Below are positions 53,967-62,259 of a stretch of DNA of 64,000 nt, one piece after another. The DNA is from Oscillospiraceae bacterium. GTDB taxonomy: Bacteria > Bacillota > Clostridia > Oscillospirales > Oscillospiraceae. The notes under the pieces are model-generated. The model was not told the origin of the DNA. It did not search any database and saw only the letters and a program-made list of their open reading frames with translations. The stretch is taken from the NCBI GenBank assembly GCA_020025175.1, contig JAHHSM010000003.1, positions 1 through 64,000 of the forward strand, given 5' to 3'. Positions within the stretch are counted from its first letter, which is position 1. Every line of letters begins with the position of its first letter. The translations under genes and the position numbers were made by a program.

Positions 53967-55016
53967 ATGCTTACAAACAATAGAATCCGTGTATTGGTGG
54001 TTGATGATTCTCTGCTTGCCCGCAGCCTCATTATTCAAGGTCTTTCCGCGCATCCCAGAATCGAAGTGGTCGGATATGCCATTAACACCTTTGACGCAAA
54101 AAGAAAAATTCCTCAATTAAATCCGGACGTAATTACACTCGATGTGGAAATGCCTGGTCAAAGCGGAATCGAGTTTCTAAAAGAGTATATGCCTCTGCAT
54201 CCGATTCCCGTTGTGCTTTGCAGCTCTCTGAACATAAAGGTTTTCGACGCTTTGGAAGCCGGCGCCGTTGATTTTATCCGCAAGCCTGCCGTTCCAGAGG
54301 AGCACGATGCTTTTACAACAGTTTTAACCCAAAAAGTCATTATTGCCGCCAGTGCTAAGGTTCGTGTGACACGCAAAGGTGCTCCTTCTGCCGCAACAGC
54401 AGCACGTGCTCCTCTGGCGACAATCGGAGCATCCGCAATGAATGATGTCATCATTGGTCTTGGTGCCTCCACAGGCGGCACGGATGCCACCGCTGAAGTA
54501 ATGCGGCGTCTGCCTAAAGATATTCCAGGCATGATCATCGTGCAGCACATGCCCCCCGGATTTACCAAAATGTATGCAGAGCGACTCGATCGGCTCTGCC
54601 AGATGGAAGTCCGCGAGGCACAAAACGGCGATGAAATTCACCGTGGCCTAGCTTTAGTCGCTCCCGCTGATTTTCAGGCAAGGGTCGTTCGCGTGGGTAA
54701 CAAATACAAGCTCGCCTGCACCTCTGGCGAAAAAGTCAGCGGTCATCGCCCCTCGGTCGATGCCCTGTTCCAATCCATGTCGGAAACGGTGCAATGCAAA
54801 ATGGTTGGTATCATTATGACCGGCATGGGGCAGGACGGTGCTGCCGGGCTGCTGGCCATGCGAAAAAAAGGAGCTTATACCATTGGTCAGGATGAGGAAT
54901 CCTGCGTTGTCTACGGAATGCCAAAAGTCGCTTACAATATCGGTGCAGTTTGTGAGCAGGTATCCTGTGATTCCATTGCCGATGCTTTGGTACACCACTT
55001 AAAAAAATTAAATTAA
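53967..55016 (+). CDS. cheB: Chemotaxis glutamate methylesterase CheB
   Basis: A 349-residue two-domain enzyme. The receiver domain has Asp14/15, phospho-acceptor Asp59 (ITLDVEMPG) and Lys106. The C-terminal methylesterase has catalytic Ser168 (GLGASTGG), His194 (IVQHMPPGFT) and the Asp of TGMGQDGAAG. It removes methyl groups or deamidates receptor glutamines opposite to CheR. GAGGAGG is about 14 nt upstream of ATG, rather far, but no other in-frame start is available. Last gene of the che operon. CheY, CheC and CheD are not in the window. Confidence 0.96.
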   Translation: MLTNNRIRVLVVDDSLLARSLIIQGLSAHPRIEVVGYAINTFDAKRKIPQLNPDVITLDVEMPGQSGIEFLKEYMPLHPIPVVLCSSLNIKVFDALEAGAVDFIRKPAVPEEHDAFTTVLTQKVIIAASAKVRVTRKGAPSAATAARAPLATIGASAMNDVIIGLGASTGGTDATAEVMRRLPKDIPGMIIVQHMPPGFTKMYAERLDRLCQMEVREAQNGDEIHRGLALVAPADFQARVVRVGNKYKLACTSGEKVSGHRPSVDALFQSMSETVQCKMVGIIMTGMGQDGAAGLLAMRKKGAYTIGQDEESCVVYGMPKVAYNIGAVCEQVSCDSIADALVHHLKKLN

Positions 55017-55027
55017 GCACAGCTTTG

Positions 55028-55077
55028 ACACGGTGCACAGCTGCAAGGATTCGCTTGCGCTGTGCACCGTGTTTTTT
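55028..55077 (+). terminator. Intrinsic terminator of the che operon
   Basis: ACACGGTGCACAGC / GCTGTGCACCGTGT, 14-bp stem with a 17-nt loop, followed by six T. Confidence 0.92.
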
Positions 55078-55225
55078 GATACATAGCTTACCGCTATTCA
55101 CTTTACATAACTATGCTTTTTCAGATCAAAAAAGGAATATTGCAAGGAAGAGTTTTACCCGGGCTTTTCTTTGCAACTACCCAAAATATAATTGATATTT
55201 ATTGCAAAAATCCATATTTTATCGC

Positions 55226-55252
55226 TTAATTTTATAGGATAGCTGCCGATAA
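55226..55252 (+). promoter_or_regulatory. Sigma-28 (FliA/SigD)-type promoter of the flgM-flgK-csrA operon
   Basis: TTAA (55226-55229), 15-bp spacer, GCCGATAA (55245-55252). The -10 is a perfect match to the sigma-28 consensus TAAA-N15-GCCGATAA; the -35 has one mismatch. It lies 54 bp before the flgM start, in the expected place for a late flagellar class operon. Confidence 0.8.
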
Positions 55253-55306
55253 AATTAATAAGAGACATAATTCAATTTTTATTTCTTATAAAGGATGTGA
55301 ACAATC

Positions 55307-55615
55307 GTGGTGAGTACGTCGGGCTCGGGTAGAATCCAACCCTTTCCTATTACTAAAACATATTATCCAAATCCAAGTCACGCTTCCACTGTCAATACGA
55401 CTATGAGTCCCAATTATGATTCTTCATCGTTTTCCTCTGTCATTGATTCTAACAACCGTTTCCAAGTAGATCTGGTTAGCCGATTGTCCCAAGAAGTGCG
55501 TACCGCCACTACAACCGGACGGATTCAGGAACTTCGGCAGGCAGTCCAATCCGGTGCGTATCATCCGGATGCGACAGAAATTGCAAAACGCCTGCTTTTT
55601 TCCTTGGAGGACTGA
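55307..55615 (+). CDS. flgM: Anti-sigma-28 factor FlgM
   Basis: A 102-residue small protein. The N-terminal ~50 residues are Ser/Thr/Asn/Pro-rich and probably disordered. The C-terminal half fits FlgM's sigma-binding helices (VDLVSRLSQEVRTATTTGRIQELRQAVQSGAYHPDATEIAKRLL). By family knowledge it binds FliA/SigD until it is exported after hook completion. GTG start (tandem GTG codons at 55307 and 55310) after AAAGGATG. First gene of the flg operon, as in B. subtilis. Confidence 0.87.
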   Translation: MVSTSGSGRIQPFPITKTYYPNPSHASTVNTTMSPNYDSSSFSSVIDSNNRFQVDLVSRLSQEVRTATTTGRIQELRQAVQSGAYHPDATEIAKRLLFSLED

Positions 55616-55618
55616 TGG

Positions 55619-56089
55619 ATGAGTAATTCTTATCAGGAGTATCTAGATGTATTGGAGCAGATGCGCACTGCATTGGAACGGCTTTCAGAATTGGAAAACC
55701 AAAAATCCGATGCTGTTCGCAACAATGATTTGGTGGCCTTGGATCACGTTTTAAAGCAGGAGCAGGCATTTGCCCTAACATTCCGTGGATTGGAACAAAA
55801 GCAAACTGCTTTGTTAGATAAAACCGGATTAAAGGGTGTTCCCCTGTCTTCCCTGTCTGACAGTTTCCCGAAAGACATGCGTCTGGAGGCCAAGCAGACC
55901 GCTGAACGGCTGAAAATGCAGTATGATCTGTATCGAAGCTGTTCCGACGCTGCTCGCACACTTTTAGAATGCAATCTCCACGTAATTGACAAGATCATTG
56001 CAGAATCCTCTGCTTCTGCAGAAGGTCCCGGTTATCAGCCGAAAGATCCCGAAATCCCTTCTGCAATGAAAACCGATTTTCGTGCTTAA
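55619..56089 (+). CDS. flgN: FlgN-family flagellar export chaperone
   Basis: A 156-residue, mostly helical protein with heptad-like pattern (EYLDVLEQMRTALERLSELENQ; LDHVLKQEQAFALTFRGLEQKQTALL). The family chaperones the hook-junction proteins FlgK and FlgL, whose genes follow. TTGGAGG lies just upstream of the ATG, inside the end of flgM. The match is by fold pattern, position and size rather than by strong conserved motifs, so the call leans on operon order. Confidence 0.78.
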   Translation: MSNSYQEYLDVLEQMRTALERLSELENQKSDAVRNNDLVALDHVLKQEQAFALTFRGLEQKQTALLDKTGLKGVPLSSLSDSFPKDMRLEAKQTAERLKMQYDLYRSCSDAARTLLECNLHVIDKIIAESSASAEGPGYQPKDPEIPSAMKTDFRA

Positions 56090-56131
56090 ATAATCAGTAT
56101 CATATTACGTTTTTAAGAAAAGGAGTTATTT

Positions 56132-58084
56132 ATGGGTATTGGTACCTTCGGTTCCTTCACACAAGCCCGTCTCGGCATTTATGCTGCACAGGCCGGCTTG
56201 AGTGTGACAGGCAACAATATTGCAAATATCAACACTACAGGCTATACCCGTCAGAGGTTGGATCAGAGCAGCTTCTATGCCGGCGGCAGCGATCGCTATT
56301 ATGGTAAATACGATGTACGTATCGGCAACGGTGTGCTTTGTCAAGGTGTATCACAGCTCCGTGATCCTTATTTGGATATTCGTTATCGCGCTCAAATGTC
56401 CGGTGTTGGTGCGATGGATGCCAAGCTGAGCGGCTTGCAGAGTATCCAGCAAATCCTGGATGAAGTTGGCAACGGTGATGATGCCTTTGGTATTCTGGGC
56501 GCACAATTCAGCAATTTTCTTAAACAGCTGGAAAATCTGAGTGATCAGACCGGTCATGCAGAATACGATACGCAGGTTCGTTCCGCTGCCGAAGCTCTCG
56601 TCAAGCAGTTTAACTCCTATGCAAACCAGCTAAACGATGTTTATAAAAATGCTGAAACAAAGTTTACACAGGATGTAAAAACGGTCAACACCATTCTTAC
56701 AAATATTCGTGATTTAAATACATCCATCCGAAAAGCTCAAATTCATGGTGACAAAGCATTGGAACTGCGCGATGAGCGCAATAACCTGATCGATGAGCTC
56801 TCTACATACATGAAGATTGATGTCATTTATTCCGAAGAAGACATCGGTGGCGGCACAATGGTCGAAAAACTGACCATTCGTCTTGGCGATGCAAATCCCG
56901 ATCCCAACAGCAAAACCGACAGCTCCGTTTTGATCGACGGCAGCTATGCCGGACAGTTTTCTCTGACTCAGATTCCCAAGCCCAATCCTGATTTCAAGCC
57001 GGGCGATCCGCAGCAGGGCACAAATCTTCCCTATTTGGACGCAAACGGACGGCCTGTTGAAAAACCGGAGGATGCAGAGCAGATCGACAGTCCCAACTTC
57101 GATTTGACCCTTGGTGCACTGACACATAAGAATGGCACCGTGCTCAACGGCAGTACCGCTGTCAATCTGCACGACAATGACCTGCACGGCTCCCTTCAAG
57201 CTCAGCGTGAAATGTTGACAGAAGCCGGTGAGTTTACCCCTCAGGATGTGGTGCAGAATGTAGACCCCAACGCTGCCATCAAGCGTGGCATTCCTTATTA
57301 CCAGAAGTCTCTGGATCTGCTGGCACGGCAGTTCGCCAACGTATTCAACGAAGCCAACCAGGGGTATCGCAGAAATTCTGCCGGAAATTATGTCGATCCC
57401 GCAACCGGCAATGAGCTTCTTGTAAATAATCAGCCCTTCCCTGTAGAAGGTCTGAGCGATGCTCAGCTGCAAGCGCTGCAGGCTGATCCCAATACCACGC
57501 AGTTCGTGACAAATGTAGCCGGTAAACTCACTTTGGATCTGGATGGCTATATGAAGAGTTTGAATATTGAAAAGCAGGGCGGTCCGCTGTTCAGTAACCG
57601 TGGCGATAATAACGACCCCACCGGCATTGACGCCTCTAATATTTCCATCTCTGCGCAATGGTCCACAGGTCCGTTGATTGTCAACTCGTTTGTGCAAAAT
57701 GGCACGCAGGTCGGCAGTACCGACAGCAGCAATATCGCTCATATGATTGTCTTGATGAATAAAAAGATGGATTATAACCCTTCTGATCTTGTTGCCGGTA
57801 CCAATGGTGACAAAATGTTCAACGGCAGTTTCAATGAAATGTGGGTCAATATGGGCTCTGTTTTGGGTAATGACATGATGTTAACGAATATCCAATTGAA
57901 GAACCATTATTCCAATGCCGTAGATGTGGATACCAGCCGTTCTGCAGTATCCGGCGTGGATTTGAATGATGAAGCAATGAGTTTGATGCAGTATTCTAAA
58001 TCTTACAATGCCGCTTGCCGTTTGATGACAACTTTAGATTCTATTTTGGATAAATTAATCAACGGCACCGGTCTGACGACCTGA
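56132..58084 (+). CDS. flgK: Flagellar hook-filament junction protein FlgK (HAP1)
   Basis: A 650-residue rod/hook family protein. Conserved N-terminal Flg_bb_rod region GIGTFGSFTQARLGIYAAQAGLSVTGNNIANINTTGYTRQR (residues 2-41), typical coiled N-terminal helices, and C-terminal FlgK region MQYSKSYNAACRLMTTLDSILDKLIN. The central ~400 residues are the variable surface domain. AAAGGAG lies 8-9 nt before the ATG. It forms the first junction ring between hook and filament. Confidence 0.96.
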   Translation: MGIGTFGSFTQARLGIYAAQAGLSVTGNNIANINTTGYTRQRLDQSSFYAGGSDRYYGKYDVRIGNGVLCQGVSQLRDPYLDIRYRAQMSGVGAMDAKLSGLQSIQQILDEVGNGDDAFGILGAQFSNFLKQLENLSDQTGHAEYDTQVRSAAEALVKQFNSYANQLNDVYKNAETKFTQDVKTVNTILTNIRDLNTSIRKAQIHGDKALELRDERNNLIDELSTYMKIDVIYSEEDIGGGTMVEKLTIRLGDANPDPNSKTDSSVLIDGSYAGQFSLTQIPKPNPDFKPGDPQQGTNLPYLDANGRPVEKPEDAEQIDSPNFDLTLGALTHKNGTVLNGSTAVNLHDNDLHGSLQAQREMLTEAGEFTPQDVVQNVDPNAAIKRGIPYYQKSLDLLARQFANVFNEANQGYRRNSAGNYVDPATGNELLVNNQPFPVEGLSDAQLQALQADPNTTQFVTNVAGKLTLDLDGYMKSLNIEKQGGPLFSNRGDNNDPTGIDASNISISAQWSTGPLIVNSFVQNGTQVGSTDSSNIAHMIVLMNKKMDYNPSDLVAGTNGDKMFNGSFNEMWVNMGSVLGNDMMLTNIQLKNHYSNAVDVDTSRSAVSGVDLNDEAMSLMQYSKSYNAACRLMTTLDSILDKLINGTGLTT

Positions 58085-58098
58085 TAGGAGATTTTTTT

Positions 58099-59124
58099 AT
58101 GATTCGCTCTACTACTAACGGTGTATTGAAAAGTTATCAATACAATTTACAGCGCTCTACATATACGCTGAATAAAGCACGCGATACCGTATTGACCGGT
58201 CGCAGCTTCAACTCTTTTGCTGAAGACCCCGCACTTGCAGCCCACTCTTTCAAGCTGCGTACCTCTCTGCTGCGTGTAGACAGCCAGTATGGTGTCGGTG
58301 AGTCTGTGGTGCGTAAATACGATGTTGCCTGGAGCTCCTTGAACAGCGTTACAGATGATTTGCGCGCTGCCAAAAGTTCTATCCTCACCGGAAAGAATCC
58401 CCCCACCGCTTCCGGCCGCAATGCACTGGGGCAGGAGCTGACACAGCTTGCAGAAGGCATTGTAAAAACAATGAACGCCAAATATGGTGATAACTTTGTC
58501 TTTGCCGGTGCTGATGGTCTAAACGTCCCCTTTGACTTCAAAGACGGCAAATTGAGCTATCGTGGGATCGACCTCAATACGAATGACCCGGATGAATTAA
58601 AGAAGTTGGAAGATCTGCTTAAAAATGAGAAAAAATTTGCCGATCTCGGCCTTGGTATGAAGGAAACCGCTACCGGCGAGCTGATTGAAAGCAGCGCATT
58701 CGACGTTTCCTTGCACGGTGCAAGTTTCCTTGGCTACGGTCAGGACAAAGACGGTGACCCCCAGAACATCGTCTGCATGATCAATCGTATGGGCGAGATC
58801 CTCAAAAACTGCGACAAGGACGGCAACTTCCGCGGCGGCGAGGAAGAGGAATACAACCGTTTGGCAGGTAAATTTGAGACCGCTATGTCCTCCTTCACCA
58901 GCAAGCATACAGAGTTGGATGCGCGCACCGGTTTCCTGAAAGACAATCAGAAACAACTGCGAAATACAGCTTACTCTATGCAGGAACAGATTGTCGCCAT
59001 GGAAAGAGTTGAGCCCGCTGATGCAATTATATCTTACTCTTGGGCACAGTATTGCTACAATTCCGCTCTTAAAGTGGGTAACAGCATTCTCTCTCAGAGT
59101 TTGATGGATTACATGCGCGGATAA
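58099..59124 (+). CDS. flgL: Flagellar hook-associated protein FlgL (HAP3)
   Basis: A 341-residue flagellin-like junction protein. N-terminal flagellin domain (LKSYQYNLQRSTYTLNKARDTVLTGRSFNSFAEDP) and C-terminal coiled helix (ELDARTGFLKDNQKQLRNTAYSMQEQI ... SYSWAQYCYNSALKVGNSILSQSLMDYM). It follows FlgK by 14 nt with TAGGAG upstream. It forms the second junction ring that nucleates the flagellin filament. No flagellin gene is in the window. Confidence 0.94.
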   Translation: MIRSTTNGVLKSYQYNLQRSTYTLNKARDTVLTGRSFNSFAEDPALAAHSFKLRTSLLRVDSQYGVGESVVRKYDVAWSSLNSVTDDLRAAKSSILTGKNPPTASGRNALGQELTQLAEGIVKTMNAKYGDNFVFAGADGLNVPFDFKDGKLSYRGIDLNTNDPDELKKLEDLLKNEKKFADLGLGMKETATGELIESSAFDVSLHGASFLGYGQDKDGDPQNIVCMINRMGEILKNCDKDGNFRGGEEEEYNRLAGKFETAMSSFTSKHTELDARTGFLKDNQKQLRNTAYSMQEQIVAMERVEPADAIISYSWAQYCYNSALKVGNSILSQSLMDYMRG

Positions 59125-59158
59125 TGATGAATTACTATAGAAAGGAGGGTTCTTTTTT

Positions 59159-59767
59159 ATGCAGCCGTTGCTTGAAATAAAAACTGTTCCTATTGAAATT
59201 GAAATGAAAGTTTCCCATGCCAAGTTGGAATATATGCGAGGCACTGCCGATTTGGAGATTTCCAGGGACAAGCGTGGGCTCAGCATTAAGAGCAAACCTA
59301 TTCAGCTAAAAGTTGACACCTTTGAAGCGCGTAACTCCATTGTTCCCACTGCCATACGTTCTATTGAGCAAAGCGCTCAGCGTGGCAAACAGGCCGCTTA
59401 CGAAGCGACCGCTACCTATGCCCAGCAGGGGCAACTACTCTTAAACGCAAAAATCGGTCAGGAATTGATTACGCAGTTTGCAGCTGATGCTCAGGCAAAA
59501 AATGTCAAAACCAATGTTGGTATCAAGTTTTTGCCCTCTACAGGTCCCAATATCAGCTGGGATCCTGCAGAGTTGAATATTCGCTTCGAGATGGATAAAC
59601 TGAACTTTGATTGGCATCTTAATGAGCAGCATTTCGAATTCACCCCTGGTACGATTGAAATTTCCATGACACAGCGTCCGGATGTTGTCATCACGTATGT
59701 GGGTGGCCCGATTTACGTTCCACCTTCTTCAGATCCCAACTACGAACCCATTGACACTGAGGCCTAA
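59159..59767 (+). CDS. DUF6470 / YviE-like flagellar-operon protein
   Basis: A 202-residue soluble protein of the YviE type: short, rich in Gln, Ile and Lys, starting LLEIKTVPIEIEMKV and with LEISRDKRGLSIKSKPIQLKVDTFEARNS. No signal peptide or transmembrane helix. A middle helix (about 60-100) precedes a beta-rich end (ISWDPAELNIRFEMDKLNFDW). GAAAGGAGG is the ribosome site. Its place between flgL and fliW is the same as yviE in B. subtilis; function unknown in both. Confidence 0.8.
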   Translation: MQPLLEIKTVPIEIEMKVSHAKLEYMRGTADLEISRDKRGLSIKSKPIQLKVDTFEARNSIVPTAIRSIEQSAQRGKQAAYEATATYAQQGQLLLNAKIGQELITQFAADAQAKNVKTNVGIKFLPSTGPNISWDPAELNIRFEMDKLNFDWHLNEQHFEFTPGTIEISMTQRPDVVITYVGGPIYVPPSSDPNYEPIDTEA

Positions 59768-59782
59768 ACAGGGAGGCATATA

Positions 59783-60238
59783 TTGGAATTACAAACAAGA
59801 CTTTTTGGCACTATTTCTTATGAAGAAGAGGATGTCATTACCTTTCCTTGCGGACTCCCCAGCTTTGAAGACGAACATACTTTTCTTCTGCTGCCAATTG
59901 ACGAAAGCGGCAACAGTCTGCTCTGCCTGCAAAGCATTTCTACTCCTGCATTAAGCTTTATTATGATGAATCCCTTTTCCCTTGATCCCAGCTATGCGCC
60001 AACTCTTTCTGAGGGGGAACGCAAACTGCTGGAGGTAGAACGGGACGAGGACTTATGCTTCTATGTTTTGTGCGCTATGAAGCGACCGGTGGCCCAAAGC
60101 ACCGTAAACATGAAGTGCCCTATTGCGCTCAATCCTGATATCCAAAGGGCATATCAGATCATTTTAGAGACTGATGCCTATCACATGCGCCATCTTCTCT
60201 CAGAGTTTTCTCACAGCGAGGAGGATGCCTCTTGCTAA
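59783..60238 (+). CDS. fliW: Flagellar assembly factor FliW
   Basis: A 151-residue protein that binds flagellin and, when free, sequesters CsrA, so that flagellin translation matches assembly. Family features: an early FPCGLPSFEDEHTFLLLP, then FIMMNPFSLDPSY and a C-terminal MKCPIALNPDIQRAYQIILETDAYHMRH. The start is TTG 59783, 6 nt after GGGAGG. It overlaps csrA by 7 nt, ensuring linked amounts. Confidence 0.94.
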   Translation: MELQTRLFGTISYEEEDVITFPCGLPSFEDEHTFLLLPIDESGNSLLCLQSISTPALSFIMMNPFSLDPSYAPTLSEGERKLLEVERDEDLCFYVLCAMKRPVAQSTVNMKCPIALNPDIQRAYQIILETDAYHMRHLLSEFSHSEEDASC

Positions 60239-60504
60239 TTTTACAGAGAAAGCCCGGTGAGGCTCTGCGTATTGGTGATAATATTACTGTATCAGTTGTA
60301 TCTATAGATGGCGGACGTGTTCGCATCGCAATTGATGCCCCGTCTGACGTTCCCATTTTGCGAAACGAATTGGTTGAAACGATTGCCGCCAATCAGGAAT
60401 CGGTGGTAGAGCAAGTTTCTGCCAGTGAGTTGTTGGCACTTTTTGATGGTGCTTTTGATCATACTGTATCTGATAGAAAGGATTCTGGTGAAAAACATGA
60501 TTGA
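60232..60504 (+). CDS. csrA: Carbon storage regulator CsrA, with extended C-terminus
   Basis: A 90-residue RNA-binding dimeric translation repressor. Start MLILQRKPGEALRIGD matches the family (Leu4, Arg6), and the second RNA contact (VPILRNELVETI, Arg44) is present. Usual length is 60-75; the ~30-residue tail after the core (SVVEQVSASELLALFDGAFDHT...) is longer than most. TTG start overlaps the last codons of fliW. In the FliW-CsrA system it represses flagellin (hag) translation until FliW removes it. Confidence 0.93.
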   Translation: MLILQRKPGEALRIGDNITVSVVSIDGGRVRIAIDAPSDVPILRNELVETIAANQESVVEQVSASELLALFDGAFDHTVSDRKDSGEKHD

Positions 60505-60682
60505 TGCTGTCGCATTCGAAACCACACAGGCAATGAACTCGATTCAGCTTTCTATGTCCTATGCAACATCAGTTACAAAGCTTGCTATGGACACACAGGA
60601 GCTGGCACTCAAAACCATTACGGATATGATGCCCGCTGCACCAATGATGCCTCTTGGCCAAATTATTGATACTTACGCATAA
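60488..60682 (+). CDS. Small YjfB-like motility-associated protein
   Basis: A 64-residue helical protein beginning MKNMIDAVAFETTQAMNSIQLSMSYATS, with KLAMDTQELALKTITDMM. The pattern fits the short YjfB motility family (around 60 residues, two amphipathic helices). GTG start at 60488 has AAAGG at 6 nt; an ATG at 60497 is alternative. It overlaps the end of csrA by 17 nt, so it is co-translated. Function unknown. Terminated by the hairpin at 60692. Confidence 0.6.
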   Translation: MKNMIDAVAFETTQAMNSIQLSMSYATSVTKLAMDTQELALKTITDMMPAAPMMPLGQIIDTYA

Positions 60683-60691
60683 TTAGCTGCT

Positions 60692-60729
60692 AAAAAGTCC
60701 GCTCCCAAATTGGAGCGGACTTTTTTTTA
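60692..60729. terminator. Bidirectional terminator ending the flagellar operon and the phosphoramidate-type operon
   Basis: AAAAAGTCCGCTCC / GGAGCGGACTTTTT stem with CAAATT loop, with long T runs on both strands. It is shared by the converging operons. Confidence 0.92.
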
Positions 60730-60811
60730 TTTCTATATAGATTACAAAACATAAAAATATAGGTATATATTACAAAATGTAAAACCAAATATTTGACCTT
60801 TCCTATTATTT

Positions 60812-61600
60812 TTAACTTTCCATTTTTATAAAACGATCCAGCGTACCTTCCTCTGCCCACCGACATGCTGTTTCATAATCTTCATTGGTATCAAATTCTA
60901 TCCATCCATGCTCAAAACGTTCTGCCTTAATTTTCTGGCCATCCTCAATCAATGCCTGCAGCAAATCCGTCATATATGCTTTGCAAATGGGCTTTCCCGA
61001 CTGTTTCCACGGTTTATCTGCAAACAATGGATAATCGCGCTCCAGAATCTCTGCCGCCCGTTTCATTCCGTCTACAGAAAATTTCAATAAGCCGACATAC
61101 CGTGCATCAATTTGCTCTAAATGCGGATTTTCCAATCCCAGTTCCAAAATATCTCCATGGGAATCGATGCGCAAACTTTCTGTATCAAAATCTATCTTGC
61201 CGTATCGTGCCTGCCAGTACTCTTTCCACTTGTCATCCACAGCAACTGCATACTTTTCAGAGGAACACATCATTTTCCGGAGCATTTCCTCTGAAAATAA
61301 GATATCGGAATAACTGATTATGATGTCCTCATCAAATTCTTCTCGCGCAGCCATCAACGATTCTACCATATTGGTTTGCGCATAATTTTCATTGATATAA
61401 TAATGAATGTCATCATAATGAATTTTATCTGCCGCATACCCTTTGACAACTATGATTTTCGAAATGCCGCATTTTCGATAAGTCTCAATTTGTCTTTGAA
61501 TAATCGTTTTTCCTGCAAACTCCAGCATACCTTTGGGCAAGTTTTCCGTATATTTCTTTAATCTGGTTCCCTGACCGGCTGCTAAAATAATTGCCTTCAT
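60812..61600 (-). CDS. Nucleotidyltransferase, probable CTP:phosphoglutamine cytidylyltransferase (Cj1416-like)
   Basis: A 262-residue LicC/RmlA-fold NTP transferase: the N-terminal signature LAAGQGTRLKKYTENLPKGMLEFAGKTIIQRQIE, an Asp pair in YSDILF, and a C-terminal EFDTNEDYETA. Alone this would be called a sugar- or choline-phosphate nucleotidyltransferase. Because it follows amidotransferase-like and PEP-synthase-like genes in the same order as Campylobacter jejuni Cj1416-1418, I infer that it transfers CMP to phospho-glutamine. GAAGGAG precedes the ATG and it starts 4 nt after the upstream stop. The substrate needs biochemical proof. Confidence 0.65.
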   Translation of the reverse strand: MKAIILAAGQGTRLKKYTENLPKGMLEFAGKTIIQRQIETYRKCGISKIIVVKGYAADKIHYDDIHYYINENYAQTNMVESLMAAREEFDEDIIISYSDILFSEEMLRKMMCSSEKYAVAVDDKWKEYWQARYGKIDFDTESLRIDSHGDILELGLENPHLEQIDARYVGLLKFSVDGMKRAAEILERDYPLFADKPWKQSGKPICKAYMTDLLQALIEDGQKIKAERFEHGWIEFDTNEDYETACRWAEEGTLDRFIKMES

Positions 61601-61604
61601 CTTC

Positions 61605-62252
61605 TTAGCTCCTTCCGCAAAAGAGAAACTCTTTCATCATTAAATCTGTATCAAGTCGATGCTCCGGAACCTCAAACGGCCGCTCCGGATGCCACTGTAA
61701 TGCCAATAATTTCTTCTGATGCATCGAAAACGCTTCCACAACGCCATATGCTTCATCCACAGCTTCAATGGATAGCCCTTTTGCCAAATCACTTATGAAA
61801 ATGCCATCATTATGATAATTATTCACCTGTATTATTCTATTTTGTCGGCACAACCGCACTGAATGATCTTTCCTGATGGCACGAACATTGTTTAAAGAGC
61901 GTACCTTTCCTCCAAACAAACCATTGATATACTGCATTCCACGGCAAATCGCCAGCACAGGAATCGAATGTGACAAACAATACTCCAGTAAGATTTTTTC
62001 TATACGATCCCGATTTTGCTGCTCCTCGACAATTCGGTCATCTGCATAGCAAGCCGTCGGTATGCTGCCGCCACCGGTTAAGATCAACAGATCGGTCTTC
62101 TGGATATCTTTCGTAGGATCTAAAGAAAAATTGGAAATTGGGTGCAATGTGATATTGAGGTGTTCAAAATACGTGACATATGCCGCCTCTAAAACATCCG
62201 CGGGCATCCCATATTTATCCACAATCTCTCTCTGGGTAATTGCTGCTCTCAT
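61605..62252 (-). CDS. Class I glutamine-amidotransferase-like hydrolase, probable gamma-glutamyl-CDP-amidate hydrolase (Cj1417-like)
   Basis: A 215-residue C26-type hydrolase. Nucleophile elbow AICRGMQY (Cys about 103) and catalytic His-Glu in WHPER are present, and the oxyanion strand ILTGGGSIP. By itself it would be annotated gamma-glutamyl-GABA hydrolase PuuD-like. In the C. jejuni pathway the equivalent gene product splits gamma-glutamyl-CDP-amidate to glutamate and cytidine diphosphoramidate. Its tight spacing to both neighbours (4 and 7 nt) shows a single operon. Substrate inferred from context. Confidence 0.65.
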   Translation of the reverse strand: MRAAITQREIVDKYGMPADVLEAAYVTYFEHLNITLHPISNFSLDPTKDIQKTDLLILTGGGSIPTACYADDRIVEEQQNRDRIEKILLEYCLSHSIPVLAICRGMQYINGLFGGKVRSLNNVRAIRKDHSVRLCRQNRIIQVNNYHNDGIFISDLAKGLSIEAVDEAYGVVEAFSMHQKKLLALQWHPERPFEVPEHRLDTDLMMKEFLFCGRS

Positions 62253-62259
62253 GTTTCAT

